Origin: a virus
IMG/VR virus record: IMGVR_UViG_3300031673_000139
Coordinates: 1-42,933 of that record
DNA: 42,933 bases
Direction: 5' to 3' (one strand)
Shown here: piece after piece, positions 15,292-22,565 of the stretch
Layout of the letters: each line of letters opens with the position of its first letter
Position numbering within the stretch: position 1 is the first letter of the stretch
Notes under the pieces: model-generated
What the model saw: only the letters and a program-made list of their open reading frames with translations
The model's database searches: none
Told to the model about the DNA's origin: nothing
Program-made: the position numbers and the translations under genes

Positions 15292-15699
15292 ATGGCTTTG
15301 ACTGCCGCGCAAACACAGAGCGTTTACCTGGCCTGCGGGCTCCATGCCGAGGGCGGGACGCGCTATCATATCATCTTCCTGACCAACGGATTTACCCTCT
15401 GGGGCGTGGATAGCACGTCCAGCACTTGGGTATACTCCGACATCAAAACCATCGTGGATACGCAACTGGCCTCCCTATCGGCCGGCGCGCTCGCCTATCT
15501 CGGCGGCCTGATTTCCACGTTCGATTCCTGCCTTACCAGCTCGTTTGCGCTGAAGGGCGGGGGCGACGGGATTTACATCAACGAGGAAACCGAACTGGAA
15601 AAGGCGCGCGAAGTCATTGTCCAGATTATCGGCGTCAAAGTCAAGCCCGTGAACATCGCCGATGCGCCGGATAGCCGGAGCGGCCGGGTGGTAGTCTAA
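15292..15699 (+). CDS. Putative head-tail connector (adaptor) protein
   Basis: A 135-residue protein. ATG 15292 has GAGGG upstream. It resumes the structural operon after the glycan cassette. I do not recognise the family. A helical N-terminus, a central region with AYLGGLISTFDSCL and a C-terminal strand region (VIVQIIGVKVKPV) are seen. Size and position before the next small protein fit a head-completion or adaptor role. The stop overlaps the next ATG (TAATG). Confidence 0.5.
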   Translation: MALTAAQTQSVYLACGLHAEGGTRYHIIFLTNGFTLWGVDSTSSTWVYSDIKTIVDTQLASLSAGALAYLGGLISTFDSCLTSSFALKGGGDGIYINEETELEKAREVIVQIIGVKVKPVNIADAPDSRSGRVVV

Positions 15700-16058
15700 T
15701 GGCCTCCAAGCGCTCTACGCTGACAAGCAAGCTGGCCGCGGCCTATCTGAAGGTCGCGCAAAAGGCGGATGGCGTCGAGGTTGACTATACCCACCAGGGC
15801 GGGACGCCGGCTACCATCTGGGTACAACCCCTTGACGCGCATGTGTCCGCGCCCGCGGCCAGCGGCTTGACTACTGAAACAGAAATCCGCGTCTTCCGTA
15901 TCCCCCTGCAAACCGGATTCGACGGGCCATCCGAAAACGATGAAATTGATTGGGGGGATGACATCTACGTGGTTATGGACGGCTGGACAACTGACAAGTG
16001 GGACGCCCTGTTCCTTGTTAGCGCAACGAAGAAGACCACTAGGAGGGCTGCGGTATGA
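15699..16058 (+). CDS. Putative head-closure (head-tail joining) protein
   Basis: A 119-residue protein. It opens with a basic helix (LTSKLAAAYLKVAQKADG) followed by beta-rich sequence with the acidic segment SENDEIDWGDDIYVVMDGW. Small beta-barrel proteins of this size that follow the adaptor gene are usually head-closure proteins, but the family is not recognised directly. ATG 15699 overlaps the upstream TAA. The end overlaps the next ATG. Confidence 0.5.
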   Translation: MASKRSTLTSKLAAAYLKVAQKADGVEVDYTHQGGTPATIWVQPLDAHVSAPAASGLTTETEIRVFRIPLQTGFDGPSENDEIDWGDDIYVVMDGWTTDKWDALFLVSATKKTTRRAAV

Positions 16059-16276
16059 GGCGTCAACGGCGTCGATACCCCCAGGTTTATGACGGAGAAT
16101 GGGTTGCGCCCCGACGCTCCGAATATCGGATGGCCTGTTGCGATTGCGGCCTGGTGCACGTTTTGCAGTTCCGCCTTGTGCCTTACGGTTCGGGGCGGGC
16201 TATAGAATTTCGTGGCTTCCGAGATGCAAGAGCAACGGCGGGGATTCGCCGCGGCATGAAGGGAAGTGCGGTATGA
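16055..16276 (+). CDS. Small CxC-type phage protein
   Basis: A 73-residue basic protein with EYRMACCDCGLVHVLQFR in the middle and a basic end (FRDARATAGIRRG). I recall similar short proteins, with the CCDCGLVH segment, in many phages in or near head-tail genes; their function is unknown. The Cys-Cys-x-Cys and His could bind a metal ion. ATG 16055 overlaps the preceding stop, and the stop overlaps the next ATG. Confidence 0.65.
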   Translation: MRRQRRRYPQVYDGEWVAPRRSEYRMACCDCGLVHVLQFRLVPYGSGRAIEFRGFRDARATAGIRRGMKGSAV

Positions 16277-16851
16277 GGCGGCTTGTACTCATTTTGGGTG
16301 CGGTTGTACTCCTTTTGGGTGCGGGCTGTCCGAAGACCACGCCCCAGCCGGAGCCGGGCGTCAAGCCCCCGACGGTTGCGGAAAAGCAGGAGGCTACGGT
16401 CAAGCGCCTCCAGTCCGCAATCAAACAACTGAAGCCGACTCACGTTACCGCGCTGGAAAAGCACGCGCAAAAGCTCTTGCGCGAGGAAGAGCGCCAGGCG
16501 AAGACCCGGCATTGGCTCTTGGTTGCCGGCATCGGCCTGCTGCTTGGCGGGCTTGCCAGCGCGGCGGGCCGGGTGCTCGGCACATTCTCGGCGGCTACCG
16601 CTTGGTGGAGCTTCGCGCTGGCGTGGCTCGGCCGACAGGTCCGCTGGCGGGATATCGTCTTCGGCCTGCTGGCCGGCGCGGCCTGCATTGCCGGCGCAAT
16701 CTGGATTGACGCGGCATGGGGCTACATGGTGGACCTGGGCCGGCTGGTGCTGCTCTCCGCCTGCGTATTTGTCGAGTGGGAACTTGCCGCGCGATACTAC
16801 ACCGGAGAATGGGATACCCCCGGCGATGGCGTCAAGCCTGGGCGGCGCTAG
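16273..16851 (+). CDS. Putative lipoprotein / multi-span membrane protein (lysis candidate)
   Basis: A 192-residue protein. The N-terminus is a hydrophobic signal (LVLILGAVVLLLGAGC) with a lipobox-like end and Cys at 19, though Leu is at -4 rather than the usual -3. A proline-rich linker and a charged coiled coil (VKRLQSAIKQL, EKHAQKLLREEERQAK) follow. Then come about four hydrophobic segments (WLLVAGIGLLLGG, TAWWSFALAWLG, FGLLAGAACIAGAIWI, LVLLSACVFVEW). It could be a holin- or spanin-like lysis protein, or a membrane protein altering the host surface. Start ATG 16273 (ATGA overlap). Confidence 0.6.
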   Translation: MRRLVLILGAVVLLLGAGCPKTTPQPEPGVKPPTVAEKQEATVKRLQSAIKQLKPTHVTALEKHAQKLLREEERQAKTRHWLLVAGIGLLLGGLASAAGRVLGTFSAATAWWSFALAWLGRQVRWRDIVFGLLAGAACIAGAIWIDAAWGYMVDLGRLVLLSACVFVEWELAARYYTGEWDTPGDGVKPGRR

Positions 16852-16952
16852 TGTGCGCAAATGGCTAACCCGGCTGCTAACCCGTTTGCGTATCCGATGG
16901 CTGAAGGTCAAGTACCCCAAGGGGCCGCCGAAGCGGAAAAGGACTAGACACC
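16851..16952 (+). other. Short region with two competing small frames
   Basis: About 100 nt between two coding genes can be read in two ways. GTG 16853 gives a 37-residue very basic amphipathic peptide (RKWLTRLLTRLRIRWLKVK at its start) ending at 16966. ATG 16861 gives a 28-residue acidic Ala/Pro peptide (MANPAANPFAYPMAEG at its start) ending at 16947, 5 nt before the next ATG. Neither has a strong ribosome-binding site. I cannot decide which is expressed. The basic peptide would be membrane-active if made. Confidence 0.35.
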
Positions 16953-17237
16953 ATGCCCGACGATAACTGGACAGTCCCGATAAAGGAACCATCCTTTGGC
17001 GAACTCTCGCAAATGCCCGAGGGCTCCTGGCGCATTTACCTCTCCTGCAAGCTGGGCGAATACCACGGGGAGGTAGTGCAAATGGCCGCAGTCCAGAACG
17101 CGCACGGGCAGCGGATTGAAAAGATAGAACGCCGGTGCGCCGGCCGCCGCTGGCAGGGCAAGCTCCTTTGGGCCTGCCTTGCGGCATCCGTGAGCGCGCT
17201 GGCAAGCAACCTGTGGACGAAGCTGCATGGGGGTTGA
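16953..17237 (+). CDS. Small protein with C-terminal membrane segment (XhlA/holin-like layout)
   Basis: A 94-residue protein. The first 70 residues are soluble and end in a basic helix (RIEKIERRCAGRRWQGK). A single hydrophobic segment follows (LLWACLAASVSALASNLW) near the C-terminus. This soluble-then-anchor layout resembles XhlA-type haemolysin/holin accessory proteins. Position right after another membrane protein suggests a lysis cassette, but no endolysin is found next to it. It overlaps the next ATG by 11 nt. Confidence 0.5.
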   Translation: MPDDNWTVPIKEPSFGELSQMPEGSWRIYLSCKLGEYHGEVVQMAAVQNAHGQRIEKIERRCAGRRWQGKLLWACLAASVSALASNLWTKLHGG

Positions 17238-17475
17238 CGTGCAAGTAACCAAGCACGGCGGGTTGCCGACGGTGCTGAGGTTTGAGTTGGACAACGGGAG
17301 TAGCCGCATGGATTTCCGCTGCCCCTGCAGCGAAGTTGGGCAAACCATCTGGGCAACGGTGGACAAGGACCGCGCCGTCGCCGAGGGCTACTGCCCACAG
17401 TGCGGCGCGCTTATCCGGCTCGGCGTCTACCGCGTAATGCAGGTGGACCACGGGCAGGCCGGGACGGGGAGGTAG
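17227..17475 (+). CDS. Small zinc-ribbon-like protein
   Basis: An 82-residue protein of unknown function. It has two Cys pairs in a beta-rich context, FRCPCSEVG (Cys-x-Cys) and GYCPQCGALIRLG (Cys-x2-Cys), the layout of a zinc ribbon. ATG 17227 overlaps the previous gene; GTG 17239, with GGGGG 5 nt upstream, is an equally plausible start and would shorten it by four residues. Confidence 0.55.
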   Translation: MGVDVQVTKHGGLPTVLRFELDNGSSRMDFRCPCSEVGQTIWATVDKDRAVAEGYCPQCGALIRLGVYRVMQVDHGQAGTGR

Positions 17476-17478
17476 GAC

Positions 17479-17811
17479 ATGGAGCGCGACACGCTGCTGA
17501 AACTCAAGGCTTGGGCTGAGGCGCTATTGCAGGCAAAGGACGCGCTGGCCGCGGTCCCGCCGGTGAATCCAGAGCCGGTGGACGTTGCGGCATTCCTGAC
17601 CGCGCAGCGCAATCAGGTCTTGGCAAACTCCGGCGACAAGGCGGCGCTCCTGGGTACGCTTTCGACGCCGCCGGTGCTGTCCGAAGCGGACTTGGCGAAA
17701 GTGGTTGGGGCGGCGCTGGCCGACGCTTTCCGCAAGGACCGCGACATATGCCGCGCCGCCGCGTTGGCCCTGCCCGTAGACGCCGAACCGATTAAGGTGG
17801 TCAAGCCGTGA
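17479..17811 (+). CDS. Helical hypothetical protein in the structural operon
   Basis: A 110-residue, mostly helical protein (LLKLKAWAEALLQAKDALAAV, then ADLAKVVGAALADAFRKDRD). No family is recognised. It has a GGGGAGG ribosome site before ATG 17479, and its end overlaps the GTG start of the large fusion protein, so it may be a partner of that protein. Confidence 0.5.
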   Translation: MERDTLLKLKAWAEALLQAKDALAAVPPVNPEPVDVAAFLTAQRNQVLANSGDKAALLGTLSTPPVLSEADLAKVVGAALADAFRKDRDICRAAALALPVDAEPIKVVKP

Positions 17812-19634
17812 GAATTCCCTGGGCTTCGCCCCCGACGGTCAGCGACGCGGCCAAGCTGGGGCTGAAAGGCCAGCCCGTCCCGATAACTGGCGAGACGCAA
17901 TACGAGCTTCTGCTTCAATCGGTGGACACCTTCGCCTTCACCACTCCCGGCGACTTCGGCCCGTTCACAGAGGTAGACTCCGCCGCGAATATTGCCGTTA
18001 CTGGCGGAGTAATGACTATTAAGGGGGCTGGTGCCTTCAACAATAACGGAGCATGGCTGACTACACTGAAGGCGACTACCACGCCGGGGGCCTTCCGAAT
18101 CAAGGTGGCACTCAAAACAGCGCCGGGAGTCTGCGCCTTGGGGTTTAATGATGCTACCGAACTGAATAACGCTCGGAGCTTATGCCTGAAGGCGTATACT
18201 AGTGCCACCAACGAGTATCTTGTAACCGAAGTGACCGGCAAAATTACGGCCACTCCCTGGGTCAATGGAACGCAGTATGAATTCCAGTTTGAGTGGGACC
18301 CGGCGGCTGACACCGAGACCATCTGGAAGCGCGTCGCCGGTGGGTCTTGGGGCCTCTATGCACGGTACTATTTGGGAGCGAGCCTCCCGGCTACGTTGGG
18401 TTTGCAAATTCTCCCTTACACGGCTTATGCAACGCCGTGGGAAATTGACGATTACGAATGTCTGTACGGCTACGCCACCGACGGCCCGACGCTGACCTAC
18501 GTGGCCGACGCGGGCGCCGGCAAGACCTTTGACGGCTGGGTCTTCACGAACCTTGCGGCGGTCGGCTCTTGGGCGACAACTAACGTTCTGTTCAAGTATA
18601 GCTTCGACGACGGAACGCCGGCCTATAACGAGACATGGCTTTCGCTGGCCCTGCTCAAAGAGGTCACTACGCTGACCACCCGCAAGCGCTACGCGCGGCT
18701 CATGGTCCAGGTCAACAGCGACGGCGCTACCCAGCAGTACGCGGGCGAAATCAATGCCGACGATGCAACGGCTGGCGGCGGGGATTTCCCCGCGGTTGAC
18801 AGCGTTATCGCGCCCGATACCGTTCAGCTTGTCGAAGGGACCGGTTCCAGCGGAGAGGTAACCTACCCGGCGCAGCCCGCAATTTCCGTTGCGCGCCTTT
18901 CGGACACCTCCGCGCGCGTGACGGTTGACGGCGATGCCGGCGTTACCAACTATGTCGAGTATGCCGACTTTGCGGATATGGAGTGGGCGGCGGGCGGCTA
19001 CCGGTCCGGCGACGGCACGGTAGACATAACCGGCCTGACCTCCGGCCATACCTATCTGATTGCGGCCTACAGCCTGCATACTAGCGGCGGAATCTCCGAA
19101 TGGTCTGACGCGGAGATTTACACCGCCGGGCCGGCGAGCGGGGCCGTCGGGACGTATGCTACCTTCATTCAGGCATTGCGCGATGCGGTTAAGAATTCCG
19201 CCGCGCTTGCCGCGAAGATAACCGATGGCCTGCCGGCCGCTCACGTCAAGCTGGGGCGGGCCGTCAATACCGATTCCGGCTCCACGGCCCACGCGGCTAT
19301 TATTGCGGCTGGCCCGGTTATCTATGTGCGGCCGGCGCCGGAATCGTGGAGCCCCCGCAACGAAGATACCGCGCTCGGCGAACTGGCGGCTGAGATAACC
19401 ATCTGCGAAGCCTTTGACCAATCAGGCTCCGATGACTTGCTAACCGCGCTCAATTTCGTGGACGCGCTACGCCAGGAGTTGCTATCGGGCGCCGATGGCA
19501 CCGGCGGTTCCGCGTCTTGGGCGGCTGGCGGCGGAAATGTACGGATAGGAGTTGACGGGCCGCACGGCAACGAAGGCTACAATGAGGTGCATACCCATCT
19601 GCGGATTACGGCGACGGTTCCCGAGGCCGTTTAA
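17808..19634 (+). CDS. Large structural protein: LamG-like and FN3-like domains plus a tail-terminator-like C-terminus
   Basis: A 608-residue protein starting at GTG 17808. Residues about 38-220 are beta-rich (GAFRIKVALKTAPGVCALGF, EYEFQFEWDPA), resembling a concanavalin/LamG-type jelly roll. About 355-445 looks like a fibronectin-III or Ig-like domain (ISVARLSDTSARVTVDGD, GLTSGHTYLIAAYSLHTSGG). From about 450 on, a different domain follows: TFIQALRDAVKNS, VIYVRPAPESW, ELAAEITICEAF, DALRQELLS and THLRITATVPE. That is the helix-strand pattern of tail-terminator/tail-completion proteins. It may decorate the neck or tail with carbohydrate- or cell-binding domains. The stop overlaps the next ATG (TAATG). 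Assignments are by pattern, not alignment. Confidence 0.55.
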   Translation: MRIPWASPPTVSDAAKLGLKGQPVPITGETQYELLLQSVDTFAFTTPGDFGPFTEVDSAANIAVTGGVMTIKGAGAFNNNGAWLTTLKATTTPGAFRIKVALKTAPGVCALGFNDATELNNARSLCLKAYTSATNEYLVTEVTGKITATPWVNGTQYEFQFEWDPAADTETIWKRVAGGSWGLYARYYLGASLPATLGLQILPYTAYATPWEIDDYECLYGYATDGPTLTYVADAGAGKTFDGWVFTNLAAVGSWATTNVLFKYSFDDGTPAYNETWLSLALLKEVTTLTTRKRYARLMVQVNSDGATQQYAGEINADDATAGGGDFPAVDSVIAPDTVQLVEGTGSSGEVTYPAQPAISVARLSDTSARVTVDGDAGVTNYVEYADFADMEWAAGGYRSGDGTVDITGLTSGHTYLIAAYSLHTSGGISEWSDAEIYTAGPASGAVGTYATFIQALRDAVKNSAALAAKITDGLPAAHVKLGRAVNTDSGSTAHAAIIAAGPVIYVRPAPESWSPRNEDTALGELAAEITICEAFDQSGSDDLLTALNFVDALRQELLSGADGTGGSASWAAGGGNVRIGVDGPHGNEGYNEVHTHLRITATVPEAV

Positions 19635-20677
19635 TGCCCGGCCTTTCGGCGGACGAACTGGCCTCGGAGGCGCGGCGCTATGAGATGTACCGCGCCGGCA
19701 TGGCCGGGGTCACTGACGAATACTCCGCCAAGTTGCAGGCGGCATGGCGGGCCTATGACCGCGAGGCGACCCGCCGGGCTGTTATGCTCCGCCGGCAATT
19801 GTCCGATTCGCTCCACAAGACCATCGGCTCTGGCCGGATGCTCAATCCCGAGGAAATCAACGTCTGGGGCTTTCGGGCCTCCGCTGACGAGCGCATTTGG
19901 ACGTGGCTTGACCGGGAGTTTGACGTAATGCACCTTCGGCGGATGCGCCGCGGCGGTGACGGCGTAGAAATCAATAACCGCCTGTGGAATCCCGATGCCG
20001 GAGCGGGGCGCAAACTGGTGGAAGACGCCAAGGCCAGCGCCAGGGAAGCCGCCGCCTCCGGGGCCGACGCGCTGCGCAAGGCTCAGATTCCGCAGGCCCG
20101 CAAGGTTGCCGACAGCTTCGAGTCGGGGGCCGAGCTAGACGAAGCGCTGGCCGACGGCCAATCCGCCTCGTGGATGGACAATATCGTTCGCTCCCTGGAG
20201 CAATTCGCCCACCAGGCCAGCGCCGCCATTATTGATGCGACCTCCGGCCTGAATGCCCGCGCGGCCGTGCTGGATATCGCCGACCAGATAGACCCCGTAA
20301 GCAACCAATTGTACCTTTCGTACACAACTCACCCGCGCGCCGTCTATCGCGCCTCCCTGGCCTCCGCCGGGGAGGCCATCGGGGCCGACAAGTACCTTTA
20401 CTATCTGCCCGCCGATGCACGGGCCGCCGCCGCCCCGACCGGCTGGGGCGCTAATCAGCACCTGAAGATGCGCAGCCGCCGCGAGTGGGAATCCGCCCGG
20501 CAAGCCCTTGACCAAAAGCGCCCCGGTTCCTTTGCATGGACTACGGGCTTCCACGCGGGGGATGCCGGCGTACTGCTGCCTATCCCCGTAGCCTGGGAAT
20601 CAATCGCATCGGAATCGGAACGCCGCAAGCGGCAGGCGTGGCTTGAAAAACTCCGCGCACGCGAAGGGGCGGCATAA
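19634..20677 (+). CDS. Putative head-tail region protein, mostly helical
   Basis: A 347-residue protein with a long helical N-terminal half (REATRRAVMLRRQLSDSLHK, VEDAKASAREAAASG) and a more globular C-terminus (QHLKMRSRREWESARQALD, then TGFHAGDAGVLLPIP). I do not recognise the family. Position before the gp10-like protein is compatible with a minor head or neck protein. A MuF-type head-morphogenesis relative is possible but unproven. ATG 19634 and the stop overlap both neighbours. Confidence 0.45.
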   Translation: MPGLSADELASEARRYEMYRAGMAGVTDEYSAKLQAAWRAYDREATRRAVMLRRQLSDSLHKTIGSGRMLNPEEINVWGFRASADERIWTWLDREFDVMHLRRMRRGGDGVEINNRLWNPDAGAGRKLVEDAKASAREAAASGADALRKAQIPQARKVADSFESGAELDEALADGQSASWMDNIVRSLEQFAHQASAAIIDATSGLNARAAVLDIADQIDPVSNQLYLSYTTHPRAVYRASLASAGEAIGADKYLYYLPADARAAAAPTGWGANQHLKMRSRREWESARQALDQKRPGSFAWTTGFHAGDAGVLLPIPVAWESIASESERRKRQAWLEKLRAREGAA

Positions 20678-21213
20678 TGGAATTTGAGTTCCGCGTTGAC
20701 GATTCATGGCAACGGTGGTTGGCCGATGACCGGCTAATGCACAAGGCCGTCAAGCGCGGGTTGCAACGGGCGGGAGTGCAAGCCCTGGAGGAAGTGAAGC
20801 AGAACTTTAAGCGACAAGGGAGTAACTCACAGTGGCCGCCGCTTGACCCGGTATACGCCATGCGCAAGGCGGCAGGCAAGGCGGCACCCGGCCGGCAAAT
20901 TTCGCACGCGCCAGAACCGAACCTGATACTTACCGGGGCGCTCTTGCAGGCGGCGGTCATGGAGCCGCGTACCAAACTCCTGCCGTCTTCCGGCGAGCCG
21001 GATGCGATTGAGCTTCGGCCCAATCCGTCAGTCGGCGGCCGGGGCAAGTATCGGGTCGGCAAGTACATGGATTGCGTCAACGACCTGCGGGAGTATTTCG
21101 TAATCCCCGACGGTTCGCCAATGGAGCGCGTGCGCGCGGCATTCGAGGCCGGCTTCCAGGCACAGTTCACAGAGGCGTTTTCGTACGAGGGCGCGTCAAT
21201 AGGCGCTGTTTAG
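20677..21213 (+). CDS. HK97 gp10-like / virion morphogenesis protein
   Basis: A 178-residue protein with the pattern of phage tail-completion or virion-morphogenesis proteins. A helix ends EEVKQNFKRQG, then SQWPPLDPVYAMRKAAGK, then a LILTGALLQAAV strand-helix. In known phages such proteins (HK97 gp10 and Mu gpG-like) lie just before the tail tube gene, as here. ATG 20677 overlaps the previous stop. An 'aggagagagac' ribosome site precedes the next gene. Confidence 0.65.
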   Translation: MEFEFRVDDSWQRWLADDRLMHKAVKRGLQRAGVQALEEVKQNFKRQGSNSQWPPLDPVYAMRKAAGKAAPGRQISHAPEPNLILTGALLQAAVMEPRTKLLPSSGEPDAIELRPNPSVGGRGKYRVGKYMDCVNDLREYFVIPDGSPMERVRAAFEAGFQAQFTEAFSYEGASIGAV

Positions 21214-21222
21214 GAGAGAGAC

Positions 21223-21621
21223 ATGGCTGCTGGATTGACCATGAATTGCACGGTGTCCTTTTCGGGGGCGCTGACCCAGCTTACCAAATGCACCGTTACC
21301 AAGGACGGGGAACGCGTCACGCACAGCGCGGGCGTAGACTCCTATCTGACCTTCCAGGCGGTAGTCAAACAGGACCGGCGCGTAACCGCCACAAGCGATT
21401 GCCCCGGCGGGATGTTAGGATTGACGCCGGGCGCGGCGGCCTCCACGCTGGAGTGCGTTCTGAAGGGCGCGGGGGGCGGGTCCGACCTGACCATTGGCGG
21501 CTCCGCGATGCTTCTCAAGTGCGATGGCGGCGCCGACCACGCGAGCGTATCGCATGGTGCCTCGGCCGAGTGGGGCCTGGTTAGCGCGGACGGGACGACC
21601 GACCCGCTGTCCGTAACATAG
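21223..21621 (+). CDS. Major tail (tube) protein
   Basis: A 132-residue beta-rich protein with few charged helices (MNCTVSFSGALTQLTKC, SYLTFQAVVKQDRRVTATS, GAGGGSDLTIGGSAMLL). Size and position, followed within two genes by the tail-assembly chaperone frameshift pair and the tape measure, fit the tail tube subunit of a siphovirus. It is at the short end for this family. It has a good ribosome-binding site (GGAGAG) before ATG 21223. Confidence 0.65.
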   Translation: MAAGLTMNCTVSFSGALTQLTKCTVTKDGERVTHSAGVDSYLTFQAVVKQDRRVTATSDCPGGMLGLTPGAAASTLECVLKGAGGGSDLTIGGSAMLLKCDGGADHASVSHGASAEWGLVSADGTTDPLSVT

Positions 21622-21635
21622 GAGGGTTTGCAAAG

Positions 21636-22070
21636 GTGAGGGAACGCAAAGCAGAGTTTGTAAGCTGGAAGCGCCGCAAGGCGTGGATGATTAACCCGGA
21701 GACAGTCTATACCGTAAGGGCGGCCCGATACATGGAGGTTCGCCCGGCCGTGCGCGGCCACTTGCAGCCGGACGATGACGTGTCCGGCCGTGACGCCGCG
21801 CTGACTTGGGCGCGCGAGCAAAGCGTCAAGAAGCTGGGGCCGCCGCCGATGGAAGCCGACGGTCGCCCCGGCTACTGGCAATCAGCGGAGGGCGCATTCA
21901 GCGTCCGCAATACCAGCGCGGGAATTTGGTTTATCGTCGAGGGGCCGCCGGATTCTTCCGGGCGTCTGCCGGATTGGGAGGCCGTGCGTTACCGCCCGCG
22001 CCGTGACGTGCCGGGCGAACCGGGGCTGGTGGAATTGATTGCGGAGGGCGAAGAAAATGCGCTCGTATAA
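21636..22070 (+). CDS. Hypothetical protein in the tail module
   Basis: A 144-residue protein of unknown function. It opens with VREREKAEF-like charged sequence and WKRRKAWMINPETVY, followed by VEVRP- and GPPPMEADGRPGYWQ-type loops and a final acidic tail. It lies between tail tube and chaperone genes. GTG 21636 is preceded by AGGAGGG at a somewhat long distance (about 11 nt). The end overlaps the next ATG by 14 nt. Confidence 0.5.
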   Translation: MRERKAEFVSWKRRKAWMINPETVYTVRAARYMEVRPAVRGHLQPDDDVSGRDAALTWAREQSVKKLGPPPMEADGRPGYWQSAEGAFSVRNTSAGIWFIVEGPPDSSGRLPDWEAVRYRPRRDVPGEPGLVELIAEGEENALV

Positions 22071-22419
22071 GTTGCTCTCCGGCGTCGAGTTCACCATCCC
22101 GCCCGCGCCGATTGACGCGCGGGCTGATGCGCTACTTGCCTTCATCCAGCGTGACCACGCGGCTGACGCCAAGGCCGACGGCCTCAAGTGGACCCGTGAC
22201 GCCTTGACCGCCATTCTCTCCGCGTGCGCGCCCGATATTCTGCCGAAGGTGACGTGGGCAGACGTGAAAGCGCTGGACGCGCAAGTTCCCGACATGATAG
22301 ACGATGCTTGGGGTACACATGGCGGGGGCGCTGACCCAAAAAACTCCAGCGCGCCCGGTGCATCCGCCAATGGGTGTGCGCCGGGCTCCGCAGTTGCGGA
22401 ATCAAAGGCGACGGAATGA
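22057..22419 (+). CDS. Tail assembly chaperone, short form (gpG-like)
   Basis: A 120-residue protein starting at ATG 22057 with GGAGGGCG upstream. Its helical body (ARADALLAFIQRDHAA, LKWTRDALTAILS, PKVTWADVKALDAQVPDMI) and place just before the tape measure match a lambda gpG-type tail-assembly chaperone. These coat and solubilise the tape measure protein during tail assembly. Its codons pass over an A AAA AAC slippery site (22338-22344). Ribosomes that do not shift read on to TGA 22417-22419 and make this form. Those that shift by -1 make a longer G-T-like product. Confidence 0.75.
   Translation: MRSYKLLSGVEFTIPPAPIDARADALLAFIQRDHAADAKADGLKWTRDALTAILSACAPDILPKVTWADVKALDAQVPDMIDDAWGTHGGGADPKNSSAPGASANGCAPGSAVAESKATE
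22338..22386 (+). promoter_or_regulatory. Programmed -1 frameshift signal (slippery heptamer plus hairpin)
   Basis: The heptamer A AAA AAC at 22338-22344 lies in the correct phase (X XXY YYZ) with the chaperone codons CCA-AAA-AAC. After an 8-nt spacer, an 11-bp stem forms between 22353-22363 and 22376-22386, including two T-G pairs, with a 12-nt loop. This heptamer-spacer-hairpin spacing is the standard -1 programmed frameshift design. After shifting, the -1 frame is open from 22344 to TAG 22554-22556, giving a fusion of about 166 residues. Tail genes of many siphoviruses use this device between G and T. Confidence 0.85.
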
Positions 22420-22556
22420 GCCTCGACGAAGCCAAGGACGTATTGACCGGCCTGGTGTCTGCCGGCCGATGGCCCGACTACCCGACGTGGGCCGACGCGC
22501 GATTCCCCGACACGTCCGCGCCCGACCCGCTGTCTGTGCTGGACAAGCTGTTCTAG
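22416..22556 (+). CDS. Tail assembly chaperone T-like part (made by -1 frameshift)
   Basis: The frame ending at 22556 encodes a short domain (MSLDEAKDVLTGLVSAGRW, PDYPTWADARFPDTSAPDP). It is open upstream to the slippery site, so its main product should be the frameshift fusion with the 120-residue chaperone (G-T-like, about 166 residues); the extension there starts at 22344. ATG 22416 overlaps the short-form stop and could also allow a 46-residue product, though with no clear ribosome-binding site. The T-like part usually recruits tail tube subunits to the tape measure. Confidence 0.7.
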   Translation: MSLDEAKDVLTGLVSAGRWPDYPTWADARFPDTSAPDPLSVLDKLF

Positions 22557-22565
22557 GAGCCGCCG

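Noticed and set aside
19634-20677. Calling this protein an endolysin or a MuF head-morphogenesis protein
   Set aside because: No catalytic motif of either could be seen; it is left as a helical structural-region protein.
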